DNA of 11,671 nt, from the NCBI GenBank assembly GCA_910578655.1, contig CAJTQE010000025.1, forward strand, positions 2,681-14,351, in the 5' to 3' direction. A model generated the notes under the pieces. It ran no database searches, was not told the origin of the DNA, and saw nothing but the letters and a program-made list of their open reading frames with translations. This document shows, piece by piece, positions 1 to 6,032 of the stretch. Made by a program: the position numbers and the translations under genes. The stretch is from an uncultured Christensenella sp. Its GTDB lineage: Bacteria > Bacillota > Clostridia > Christensenellales > Borkfalkiaceae. Position 1 is the stretch's first letter, and each line of letters opens with the position of its first letter.

Positions 1-36
1 AAAAAATTTACGAAGAAAGGAAGGGGTAAAAACAGA

Positions 37-333
37 ATGCTTAAACTTAAAGATAACGTAAATATAGAAGAATTAACCAAAATCGGCTTTAAGACCTTTA
101 AGGTTAGCCGTGAACAGACAAATTACTATTTCGCCGTTAAGCGCGGGATAAAGGTTATTTTAATCAACAACATAAAGCGCGAAGTGGTCGTAGATAATAT
201 TTGCCAGCCGCAACCGCATTTTCCTAATGGCGACACGCGCTTACACGCAAACATAAAGTGGCAACCGAAAGATACACTGGTCGAAGACGGTATATTTGAA
301 CTCGTATCGGCTGGGCTTGTGGAGAGGGTCTAA
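37..333 (+). CDS. Small protein of unknown function (98 aa)
   Basis: I do not recognise this protein. It is basic and soluble-looking, with no signal peptide, membrane segment or clear motif; the middle is rich in short beta-type stretches (VKRGIKVILINN). The start is supported by a purine-rich ribosome binding site (AAGGAAGGGG, 17-26) about 10 nt upstream of ATG. Its stop lies one base before the next ATG, so it is translationally coupled to the 134-aa gene and is the first visible member of the operon that ends with Ro60 and RtcB. The operon may begin left of the window. Confidence 0.75.
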   Translation: MLKLKDNVNIEELTKIGFKTFKVSREQTNYYFAVKRGIKVILINNIKREVVVDNICQPQPHFPNGDTRLHANIKWQPKDTLVEDGIFELVSAGLVERV

Positions 334-334
334 A

Positions 335-739
335 ATGCGCGGAATTATAATACCGATTAAAAACTGGGAAGACTTAGCCACTTATATGCGTCAACACGGT
401 GGAAACTTCTTTATTGAAGTTGTCCCCACAAGGCACGGGTGCCATTACAGCATAACTTGGCTTGACGGATGCTTAATCTCTTACGATATAAGCAAAAGAA
501 TGGCGAAGAAACTTATAAAGTACGGCGTTGAAACTACGGGCATTGTTGACCACGAAAGCAAGATACCACAAACTTGCTTAGACGTTCAGCAAGATAATCA
601 GCGGATAGGGGTTGAACTTTTTGTTGACAAGTTAAAAGAACTCTTTTGTCCCGAATGCGACTACGGCGGCGCAGACGTAAAGGAAACCATTTCTGCGCTC
701 TTTAAGAAAATGTACGGCGGTGATAATAATGGCAAATAG
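335..739 (+). CDS. Protein of unknown function (134 aa)
   Basis: An upstream in-frame start exists at 296, but ATG 335 is preferred: GGAGAGGG sits 7 nt before it, and the longer start would overlap the previous gene by 38 bases. I do not recognise the family. The protein is soluble, with aromatic-rich N-terminal segments (around GCHYSITWLDG), a lysine-rich middle and a lone CPEC pair near the C-terminus that could bind metal but has no visible partner pair. It overlaps the next gene by 11 bases, the dense packing usual for phage early or accessory genes. Confidence 0.75.
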   Translation: MRGIIIPIKNWEDLATYMRQHGGNFFIEVVPTRHGCHYSITWLDGCLISYDISKRMAKKLIKYGVETTGIVDHESKIPQTCLDVQQDNQRIGVELFVDKLKELFCPECDYGGADVKETISALFKKMYGGDNNGK

Positions 740-992
740 AAGTACGCTTGCCGTATCAAAGTTGGACGACTTCAAAGAATGGCTTAAAGCGGACGGCTGG
801 GAACTTCAAAAGACGAAAGGCGAATGGGAAGTTTTAAGAGCTGTTAAGACGGGAAGAAAAAGACCGCTTATTGTTTATGAACGTTTGGAAACAAACAACA
901 ACACAAAACTCGTCCACCTTACTGTCGAAGATGGAGATATGGGTGTTGTTATGGCTTATTTAAAGGCTCGCAAGCGGGAAGGTGAAAAATGA
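729..992 (+). CDS. Phage-type conserved protein of unknown function (87 aa)
   Basis: The ATG at 729 (MANRSTL) is preferred over a GTG at 720 because the GGCGGTG at 716-722 is then a plausible ribosome binding site. The layout (FKEWLKADGWELQKTKGEWEVLRA, then a basic stretch, a LIVYERL strand and a final helix GVVMAYLKARK) resembles small proteins I associate with Firmicutes phages near regulatory genes; their function is unknown to me. No catalytic motif is visible. It overlaps the start of the ASCH gene as ATGA, indicating translational coupling. The family resemblance is from memory. Confidence 0.75.
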   Translation: MANRSTLAVSKLDDFKEWLKADGWELQKTKGEWEVLRAVKTGRKRPLIVYERLETNNNTKLVHLTVEDGDMGVVMAYLKARKREGEK

Positions 993-1537
993 ACGCAGTA
1001 ATGAAATCAGTCGTGCCCCAGATTTGCAAAAAAATTGCGGACGGCGAATGCTCGGTATTATTGACCACGATTCTACCCAAGTTGGTATCGCCCTATAAAA
1101 TCTATCTATATTGTCCGCTTCCGAACCCTAAAAAAGACTGGGACTGGCAATATAAACCGCATCTGTATTTAAAGGGCGGTCAACTAAAATGGATAGACAG
1201 CGCATTTGAAAGCACGTTCGGATGGGAATTAGCTCACCAGAAAGTTATCGGCGAAGTTACTTTCGATAACGCGCCTATGCAACTGTTTGAGAGTTTCTTT
1301 CCCACAATAAAGCGTACAGGTCTTTCTTGGGAAGAAATTAAAATGATTGCGAAAGGTAAACCAATTTACAGTTTGGAAATTTCCGACATTAAGATTTACG
1401 GCAGACCAAAAGGAATTGACGAATTCAGGGTCGGAAAAGTTAAATTGCCGTGCGGGTATGGAAACTATAATACATACGAAAAAGTCCTTTTAACCCCGCC
1501 GCGCCATTTTTGTTATGTAAACGAATTAACCATATAA
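989..1537 (+). CDS. ASCH-domain (PUA-like) protein
   Basis: This 182-aa protein matches the plan of phage ASCH proteins: an N-terminal strand-helix (MKSVVPQICKKIADGECSVLL), a conserved strand (YKIYLYCP), a central VIGEVTFD strand, and a C-terminal ISDIKIYGRPKGIDEF segment followed by the TPPRHFCYV signature. ASCH domains share the PUA fold and are thought to bind RNA or modified nucleotides; none of this tests activity here. The usual Arg/Lys-rich 'EVRKT' turn after the first helix reads SVLLTT, so that surface has diverged. The start at 989 overlaps the previous stop (ATGA); an internal ATG at 1001 would also give a full domain. Placement just upstream of Ro60 and RtcB suggests an RNA-related role (inference). 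Confidence 0.8.
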   Translation: MNAVMKSVVPQICKKIADGECSVLLTTILPKLVSPYKIYLYCPLPNPKKDWDWQYKPHLYLKGGQLKWIDSAFESTFGWELAHQKVIGEVTFDNAPMQLFESFFPTIKRTGLSWEEIKMIAKGKPIYSLEISDIKIYGRPKGIDEFRVGKVKLPCGYGNYNTYEKVLLTPPRHFCYVNELTI

Positions 1538-1561
1538 AAATTTTCAGGAGAATAAATAACT

Positions 1562-3016
1562 ATGAGTAAATTTAATCAGACCAACACCAACAAAACTCAG
1601 AACAAGAGCGGGTACATTGCCTACTCGATGGTAGATAAGGATAAGCTCGTAACGCAGGTTCTTACCTCGTTTTTCGGCGAGGAAAAGTACTACGGCGACA
1701 CCACAAACGACCTTATTAAAACGGCTACTGCAGTACTCGGCGGCGCGCCTAAATTCGTTGCAAATCTCGCGCGCTACGCAAGAAAAGAAATGCACTTGCG
1801 CTCGGTATCGCACGCGCTTACTGCGCTTATTGCAAACAACGTCAACAGCAAGGAATTCATTAAAGAGGTCGTTGCCGACGTTGTAGAACGTCCCGACGAC
1901 ATTACGGAAATCTTGGCTTGCTACCTTGCTATGTTCGGCAAGCCCATTCCAAACGGCTTGAAGAAGGCTCTCGGCGCGGCGGTAGGCAAGTTCAACACTT
2001 ATCAGATAAGCAAGTATAACGGTGGGAATAAAGCCGTAAAGTTTAAGGACGTGTTAAAGCTCACGCACGTTAAGCCGCAGACCAAGGCTCAGGAAGAATT
2101 GTTTAACGCAATCATAAACGATACCCTTCCTACGGCGGAACGTTGGGAAACCGAGCTTTCAGCGAACGGTAACACCAAGGAATCGTGGGAAAAACTCATT
2201 ACGGAAGACAAGCTCGGCTATATGGCTATGCTCCGCAATTTGCGCAATATTATAACCGCCGCACCCGCAAATATTGACAAAGTTTATACCAAACTTGCAG
2301 ATAAGGCACAGGTGCTTAAATCAAAGCAGTTGCCTTTCCGTTTCTTCTCGGCGTACAATGAAGTAGTAAAGATGCCCGGCATAACAAATAAGGTACTCGA
2401 TACGCTTGAAACCGCCCTTGAGTATTCTGTTGAGAATATGCCTAAGATAAAGGGCAAGACGGTTATTGCGGTAGATACCAGCGGCTCAATGGGACACGCT
2501 ATAAGCGGCAAATCGGCTGTCAAGTGTTGCGATATAGCGCGCTTGCTTGGCGTACTTGCAAGTAAGATATGCGAAGAATACATAGTCTATACTTTCGATA
2601 CGGGCATTTGGCAGGTTACTTTCTCAAGCAAGAACGGAATTATAAACTCGGCATTAAGTATTCCCGTGCAGGGCGGCGGAACGGACTTGACCTTACCGCT
2701 CAGGAAAATACTCAATTTGCCCGACAAGGTAGATAGGCTTATACTTCTTTCAGACAACGAAATAAACAGCAGTTGGTACGGTGGCTATCAGAGAACTTGC
2801 CAGCCCCTTGCTGACGAATACCGCAAAACCAAGAACCCCGATTTCTGGGTGCATGCGATAGACTTACAGGGCTACGGCACACAGCAGTTTATCGGCAAAA
2901 ATACAAATATTATCGCCGGGTGGAGCGAAAAGGTCCTCGAATTTATTTCACTCGCCGAAGGCGGTATCGAAAATCAGGTTAAGAAAATAGAGAACTACGG
3001 TTCTAAAAGCGAGTAA
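1562..3016 (+). CDS. rsr: Ro60/Rsr orthologue (TROVE + vWA RNA-binding protein)
   Basis: This 484-aa protein has the full bacterial Ro60 architecture. An N-terminal alpha-helical TROVE domain (about residues 15-290) contains the typical helical repeats, such as FVANLARYARKEMHLRSVSHAL. A C-terminal von Willebrand A domain (about 298-475) has an intact MIDAS site: DTSGS at 305-309, Thr in GGGTDLT near 374, and the Asp of LLSDNE. In the family the TROVE ring binds misfolded RNA ends through its hole and Y RNAs on its outer face, and bacterial Rsr works with PNPase or alongside Rtc RNA repair. AGGAG at 1545-1549 supports the start. The stop is 4 bases before rtcB, so the two are co-translated. 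The length is slightly below that of animal Ro60. Confidence 0.96.
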   Translation: MSKFNQTNTNKTQNKSGYIAYSMVDKDKLVTQVLTSFFGEEKYYGDTTNDLIKTATAVLGGAPKFVANLARYARKEMHLRSVSHALTALIANNVNSKEFIKEVVADVVERPDDITEILACYLAMFGKPIPNGLKKALGAAVGKFNTYQISKYNGGNKAVKFKDVLKLTHVKPQTKAQEELFNAIINDTLPTAERWETELSANGNTKESWEKLITEDKLGYMAMLRNLRNIITAAPANIDKVYTKLADKAQVLKSKQLPFRFFSAYNEVVKMPGITNKVLDTLETALEYSVENMPKIKGKTVIAVDTSGSMGHAISGKSAVKCCDIARLLGVLASKICEEYIVYTFDTGIWQVTFSSKNGIINSALSIPVQGGGTDLTLPLRKILNLPDKVDRLILLSDNEINSSWYGGYQRTCQPLADEYRKTKNPDFWVHAIDLQGYGTQQFIGKNTNIIAGWSEKVLEFISLAEGGIENQVKKIENYGSKSE

Positions 3017-3020
3017 AATC

Positions 3021-4277
3021 ATGATTCAATTCAACAACACCAAAATCTTTACGGACAATATTGACCAGCCCGCTCTATCTCAGTTGTACGAACTTGACAA
3101 AACGGGCGTATTTGCGGATTCCCAAATTCGCATTATGCCCGATTGCCACGCTGGGGCTGGGTGTGTAATAGGCTTTACCGCGCCCGTAAAAGACAAAATT
3201 ATTCCTAACCTTGTCGGTGTTGATATAGGTTGCGGAATGCTCTGCGTAAATCTCGGTAAAATTGACATTGACTTAAAAATGCTTGACGAAATTATTCGGG
3301 ACCGCATTCCGTCGGGCAGAGCGGTAAGCACGTTTTCAATAAAGGCGCGCGGACTTATAGAGCAACTACGTTGCAAAGACCACTTGACTAATAGGGACTG
3401 GCTTGAATGCTCACTCGGAACGCTCGGAGGTGGAAACCACTTCATAGAGATTGACGAAGGTCAACACGGCGAAAAATATCTCGTTATACACAGCGGATCT
3501 CGCAACCTTGGCAAACAAGTGGCAGACTACTATCAAGACCTTGCAGCGAAAGAGTATCGCGCGGCTTCCACAACGGAAATAATCGCCGAACTTAAAGCGC
3601 AAGGCAGAGAAAAGGAAATAGCAGACGTTTTAAAGGCAATGAAAGCCGAAAAACCGAAGTTACCGAGAGATTTATGCTATTTGCAAGGCAAGTCAATGGA
3701 CGACTATCTCAATGATATGCAAATCTGCACCAACTTCGCAGATTTGAACCGCGAAACTATTGCTGAGCGCATTATACGCAATTATGCCGCCAAATGGTAT
3801 AGCAACGGAAAGAACCCGCAGGCAATAGAATGGGGCGAGAGCTTTTTACACCGCAGAAATGGCTGGGAATTTGACTGGAAGAAGTTTGCGTTTACAACGC
3901 GCCACAACTATATCAGTCTTGATGGCTATATTCGCAAGGGCGCAATCTCAGCCCAGAAAGGCGAGAGAGTACTCATTCCGCTCAATATGCGCGACGGCTG
4001 CATAATAGGTATAGGCAAGGGAAACCCCGACTGGAACTATTCTGCGCCGCACGGCGCAGGTCGTATAATGTCGCGGTCTGAGGCTAAGAAAACGCTCAAG
4101 TTAGAAGACTTCCAGAAAACAATGGAAGGAATTTATTCGACAAGTGTTTCCGCCGAAACCATAGATGAAGCACCTTTCGCATATAAACCGTCGGAAGAAA
4201 TTATTGAACTTGTCGCGGACACCGTATATATCGAACAGATTATCAAACCCCTACAAAATTACAAGGCTACTGAATAA
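3021..4277 (+). CDS. rtcB: RNA 3'-phosphate/5'-OH ligase RtcB
   Basis: RtcB joins RNA 2',3'-cyclic-phosphate or 3'-phosphate ends to 5'-OH ends using GTP and Mn2+, the reaction that heals RNA cut by most anticodon nucleases. Conserved blocks appear in order: IRIMPDCHAGAGCVIG (36-51), the metal-binding GVDIGCGM (66-73, D68 and C71), GGGNHFIE (136-143), HSGSRNLG (157-164), TTRHNYI (292-298), RKGAISAQKGE (305-315) and APHGAGRIMSR (342-352) with the guanylylated His at 344. All key residues are present, so the enzyme should be active. At 418 aa it fits the shorter Firmicutes RtcB group. No strong ribosome binding site precedes it, so translation is probably coupled to Ro60. Neither archease nor RtcA is nearby. 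Confidence 0.97.
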   Translation: MIQFNNTKIFTDNIDQPALSQLYELDKTGVFADSQIRIMPDCHAGAGCVIGFTAPVKDKIIPNLVGVDIGCGMLCVNLGKIDIDLKMLDEIIRDRIPSGRAVSTFSIKARGLIEQLRCKDHLTNRDWLECSLGTLGGGNHFIEIDEGQHGEKYLVIHSGSRNLGKQVADYYQDLAAKEYRAASTTEIIAELKAQGREKEIADVLKAMKAEKPKLPRDLCYLQGKSMDDYLNDMQICTNFADLNRETIAERIIRNYAAKWYSNGKNPQAIEWGESFLHRRNGWEFDWKKFAFTTRHNYISLDGYIRKGAISAQKGERVLIPLNMRDGCIIGIGKGNPDWNYSAPHGAGRIMSRSEAKKTLKLEDFQKTMEGIYSTSVSAETIDEAPFAYKPSEEIIELVADTVYIEQIIKPLQNYKATE

Positions 4278-4323
4278 TTTTAAAATTTTTTTGAATACCT
4301 TTTAATACAAAACTTTATATCTA

Positions 4324-4332
4324 TGATATAAT
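4324..4332 (+). promoter_or_regulatory. Extended -10 promoter for the structured RNA
   Basis: TGATATAAT is a perfect extended -10 element (TGnTATAAT) placed 47 bases after the rtcB stop. I see no good -35 at normal spacing; TTTAAT/TTAATA around 4301-4307 is weak and too far, which extended -10 promoters tolerate. Initiation is expected near 4338-4340, just before the structured RNA. Confidence 0.6.
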
Positions 4333-4338
4333 CCGCTT

Positions 4339-4864
4339 TGCATTAGGTCGAGAACTTTAACGGCTATCGTAATATCCATAGTTAGCCGCCAAAAGTCGCC
4401 AAACTATTTCAATATGACAAAGATAAGTTCAATACCTTTTGCACCATTCGGTAAGCCCGCATGTCCCCGTTTATAGGTTTTCGGTTGAGCGGTGGGCTTA
4501 TCACAAAACTTTACTGCGCCCGCAGCCGTATGGGGTGGGCGTGGTTCTATGAAGAAATGCCGGGCAGAACGTTGTCGGAAAAGATAGCGTTAGAGAGGTT
4601 AGCACTCTCATTCTTCACCAAATCCCATAAAAAGGGCGTTTGCGCGCCCCGTCGCCAAACGGCGGGGAAGTTTATCGGGTCCTGTACGCTTATAAGATAA
4701 GTAGCGCGCGGTGTATGGGCGCGGTCACAGTAAGTCTGTGAATATTGCATTGAGAATCAATGCCGCCGAACCTATCAAGGCTTGCCCCAAGGTTCGGTGC
4801 ATCAGAAAATTTCCGTTAAAAAAATAAAAACTCGCGGTGGGGGCAAGGCAACACTGCGAGTTTT
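4339..4864 (+). ncRNA. Candidate large structured ncRNA (ROOL/GOLLD-like)
   Basis: A ~525-nt stretch with no credible protein gene starts at an extended -10 promoter and ends at a strong hairpin 7 nt before tRNA-Glu. The ends pair: TTTAACGG (4356-4363) with CCGTTAAA (4813-4820). Hairpins seen by eye include 4450-4458/4494-4502, 4593-4597/4605-4609, 4634-4638/4645-4649, 4653-4656/4661-4664, 4689-4693/4697-4701, 4726-4730/4736-4740, 4747-4753/4757-4763 and 4764-4773/4790-4799. CGGCTA/TAGCCG (4361-4366/4383-4388) competes with the closing helix. The loop of 4764-4799 is complementary to the final hairpin loop. GTCGCCAAAC occurs twice (4395, 4651). Known ROOL and GOLLD RNAs are of comparable scale and occur in phages beside tRNA islands. 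I cannot confirm the family from sequence alone, and a large Y-like RNA partner of Ro60 is an alternative. Confidence 0.7.
4827..4864 (+). other. 3' hairpin of the large RNA with kissing loop
   Basis: A 13-bp stem with one G-T pair (AAAACTCGCGGTG at 4827-4839 with CACTGCGAGTTTT at 4852-4864) carries a 12-nt loop. Positions 4840-4847 of the loop (GGGGCAAG) are the exact complement of CTTGCCCC (4781-4788) in the loop of the preceding hairpin. Only four T follow, and they belong to the stem, so this is a poor intrinsic terminator. Transcription may continue into the tRNAs, with the RNA released by processing. Confidence 0.7.
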
Positions 4865-4871
4865 ACTCTAT

Positions 4872-4951
4872 GGTTCTTTCGTCTAAACTGGTTAGGACAG
4901 CAGACTTTCAATCTGCAAATGGTTTGGGTTCAATTCCCCCAAGAATCACCA
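4872..4951 (+). tRNA. tRNA-Glu (UUC), unusual T arm
   Basis: Acceptor GGTTCTT (4872-4878) pairs with AAGAATC (4941-4947), followed by discriminator A and encoded CCA. The anticodon stem GCAGA/TCTGC encloses loop CTTTCAA with anticodon TTC at 4907-4909. The T loop TTCAATT is normal. The outer two T-stem pairs are T-C mismatches (4924/4940 and 4925/4939) and the variable loop is about 7 nt, so the T arm is weakened. A register shift would pair TTGGG with CCCAA but steal two acceptor bases. Confidence 0.85.
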
Positions 4952-4958
4952 CCATTAT

Positions 4959-5033
4959 TGGGGTGTCGCCAAGCGGTAAGGCACGAGATTTTGATTCTCG
5001 CATTCGTAGGTTCAAATCCTGCTACCCCAGCCA
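4959..5033 (+). tRNA. tRNA-Gln (UUG)
   Basis: A complete cloverleaf with encoded CCA. Acceptor TGGGGTG pairs with TACCCCA (one G-T), the D arm is GCC...GGC, the anticodon stem CGAGA/TCTCG encloses TTTTGAT with anticodon TTG, and the T arm GTAGG/CCTGC encloses TTCAAAT. It lies 7 nt after tRNA-Glu and 6 nt before tRNA-Asn, so the three are one transcript. Confidence 0.95.
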
Positions 5034-5039
5034 CCATAT

Positions 5040-5115
5040 TCCCGGATAGCTCAGTAGGTAGAGCACCTGACTGTTAATCAGGCTGTCGCAAGTTCAAGTC
5101 TTGCTCTGGGAGCCA
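5040..5115 (+). tRNA. tRNA-Asn (GUU)
   Basis: A complete cloverleaf with encoded CCA. Acceptor TCCCGGA pairs with TCTGGGA (one G-T), anticodon stem CCTGA/TCAGG encloses CTGTTAA with anticodon GTT, and the T arm GCAAG/CTTGC is perfect. It is the best-formed tRNA of the island. Confidence 0.96.
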
Positions 5116-5262
5116 AATGAAACTTTCTCAATTAAGGGCGCGGGTACCAGCGTAACGGTCTATGGTAAATAGCCGAGAAAGTTCAGAATATTTGATTACA
5201 GCAGGGATTGTACAGCTCTTCGGTACCCAGCCCGACGCGGGAACAGCGATAAGTTCCGTAAC
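5116..5262 (+). ncRNA. Structured spacer RNA between tRNA-Asn and tRNA-Thr (Y-like candidate)
   Basis: This 147-nt spacer is far longer than the 6-7 nt spacers before it and is rich in competing helices. AACTTTCTC (5121-5129) pairs perfectly with GAGAAAGTT (5175-5183), with the small hairpin 5157-5174 inside it. GGGTACC (5142-5148) pairs with GGTACCC (5222-5228). GGAAC (5240-5244) pairs with GTTCC (5253-5257). CCAGCGTAACGG (5147-5158) pairs at 11 of 12 positions with 5256-5267, whose last five bases are the tRNA-Thr acceptor strand. End-to-end pairing beside a Ro60 gene recalls Y RNAs, but I see no tRNA-like T-loop module and cannot identify a Ro60 site. It could instead be a leader that controls tRNA-Thr maturation. 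Confidence 0.45.
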
Positions 5263-5338
5263 GCTGGCGTAGCTCAACAGGCAGAGCAACTGATTTGTAA
5301 TCAGTAGGTTGCGGGTTCGATTCCAGTCACCAGCTCCA
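5263..5338 (+). tRNA. tRNA-Thr (UGU)
   Basis: Acceptor GCTGGCG pairs with CACCAGC except for one C-A mismatch (position 6/67), followed by discriminator T and encoded CCA. Anticodon stem ACTGA/TCAGT encloses TTTGTAA with anticodon TGT. The T stem GCGGG/CCAGT has one G-A mismatch. The two imperfect stems make this a weaker tRNA than the Asn and Gln genes. Its 5' acceptor strand can pair with the upstream spacer (5147-5151). Confidence 0.9.
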
Positions 5339-5362
5339 CAGACTTTAATAGGCGGTAGGCTT

Positions 5363-5674
5363 ATGTTATATCTTTATTACTGGGACGGAAAGCTGAAAGA
5401 TGCGCCCCATAAATACCCCGACAGTGTAGGACTCGTTCGGGAATACAATGAGTGGACACATAAAATCGACGGTACCAACGGTTATACTTCAACCACGGAA
5501 CGCTTAAAGCGTTTAGCGCAGAAGAACGAGAAAACAAACGTTGATTTCCACGTCTTAACTAACTGTTTGCATTTGGCGGAAAGCCATAAGTATGTTTTCG
5601 TCTATAACGCAGAGCATTCTACTTGGGTTTTCGTTGAAGATAAATCAATTTTAAGAAAAGGGGTAAATCAATAA
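5363..5674 (+). CDS. Protein of unknown function (103 aa)
   Basis: The ATG at 5363 is preferred because GGCGGTAGG (5351-5359) is a good ribosome binding site, whereas the longer in-frame start at 5309 lies inside tRNA-Thr. The protein begins with a hydrophobic-aromatic strand (MLYLYYWDG) and has a basic middle (TERLKRLAQKNEK) and a YVFVYN strand near the end. I do not recognise a family. Its stop overlaps the start of the tad1-like gene by one base, so they form an operon. Confidence 0.75.
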   Translation: MLYLYYWDGKLKDAPHKYPDSVGLVREYNEWTHKIDGTNGYTSTTERLKRLAQKNEKTNVDFHVLTNCLHLAESHKYVFVYNAEHSTWVFVEDKSILRKGVNQ

Positions 5675-6030
5675 TGGAAAAACTCACTATGCGCATTCAG
5701 CGCAATAACAACCTTAACGACGTTTATTACGAAGACGAAGTAGGTCCCGGCAATGGTCGCCATTATTACGAAGTCCGCAGAGAAGGCAAGGTGGTTGCGA
5801 GCATTCAGTTTCAGAACGGACCGCGCACCATTGAAAGTTCTATTCCCGGCGTTGTAGAGGCGGATCTGCTTGAAATAGTTCGCCACAGACTGCAATGCTT
5901 CCAGCAAGGCGAATTTGCCACAAGAGAGAATGCGCTTGCGATAACAGCAATCGAAGAAGCTCTTATGTGGATGAATAAAAGGACAGAGGACAGGGCGGAA
6001 CGCGGAACGCTCGGCACCTATAAAAAATAA
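5674..6030 (+). CDS. tad1: Tad1-type anti-Thoeris signal sponge (Acb2/Tad1 domain)
   Basis: This 118-aa protein closely follows phage Tad1. It has GRHYYEVRREGKVVASIQFQNGP (28-50), then LLEIVRHRLQCFQQGEFATRENALAITAIEEAL (65-97), and ends with WMNKRTEDRAERGTLGT (99-115). Tad1 proteins form oligomers that sequester the cyclic ADP-ribose isomers made by Thoeris TIR proteins, and some also bind CBASS cyclic nucleotides. The aromatic and Asn ligand residues I recall from Clostridium botulinum prophage Tad1 (F82, N92) match F76 and N86 at a constant offset, and the conserved C-terminal Arg residues are R103 and R107. This recall is unchecked, but the signature is distinctive. It sits in a small accessory operon next to the tRNA/Ro60/RtcB island, forming a counter-defence cluster. 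Confidence 0.9.
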   Translation: MEKLTMRIQRNNNLNDVYYEDEVGPGNGRHYYEVRREGKVVASIQFQNGPRTIESSIPGVVEADLLEIVRHRLQCFQQGEFATRENALAITAIEEALMWMNKRTEDRAERGTLGTYKK

Positions 6031-6032
6031 AA

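Noticed and set aside
2284..2583. Minus-strand open frame of 99 codons antisense to Ro60, and similar ones antisense to rtcB (3080-3445, 3411-3602)
   Set aside because: These are shadow frames of strongly conserved genes, with no ribosome binding sites.
4278..4291. AT-only hairpin plus T run after rtcB as a terminator
   Set aside because: AATTTTAAAATT followed by T has no GC pair and would be too unstable; at most a weak pause site.
4291..4440. AATACCTTTT repeated at 4294 and 4431
   Set aside because: A 10-nt AT-rich match over this distance can occur by chance, and I found no structural role for it.
4461..4700. Open frame of 79 codons inside the structured RNA, and a 67-codon frame on the opposite strand (4547-4750)
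   Set aside because: Neither has a ribosome binding site; both overlap dense RNA hairpins, and their compositions (Arg/Cys/Ser-rich) look like chance frames.
4837..5049. Open frame of 70 codons across tRNA-Glu and tRNA-Gln
   Set aside because: It is read through tRNA genes and has no ribosome binding site.
5142..5228. An 87-nt segment closed by a 7-bp GGGTACC/GGTACCC stem, considered as a class II tRNA
   Set aside because: It has no TTCRANTC T loop, no proper D arm, no credible anticodon loop and no CCA.
5309..5362. Longer N-terminus for the 103-aa protein
   Set aside because: The added codons lie within tRNA-Thr, and the ATG at 5363 has a proper ribosome binding site.
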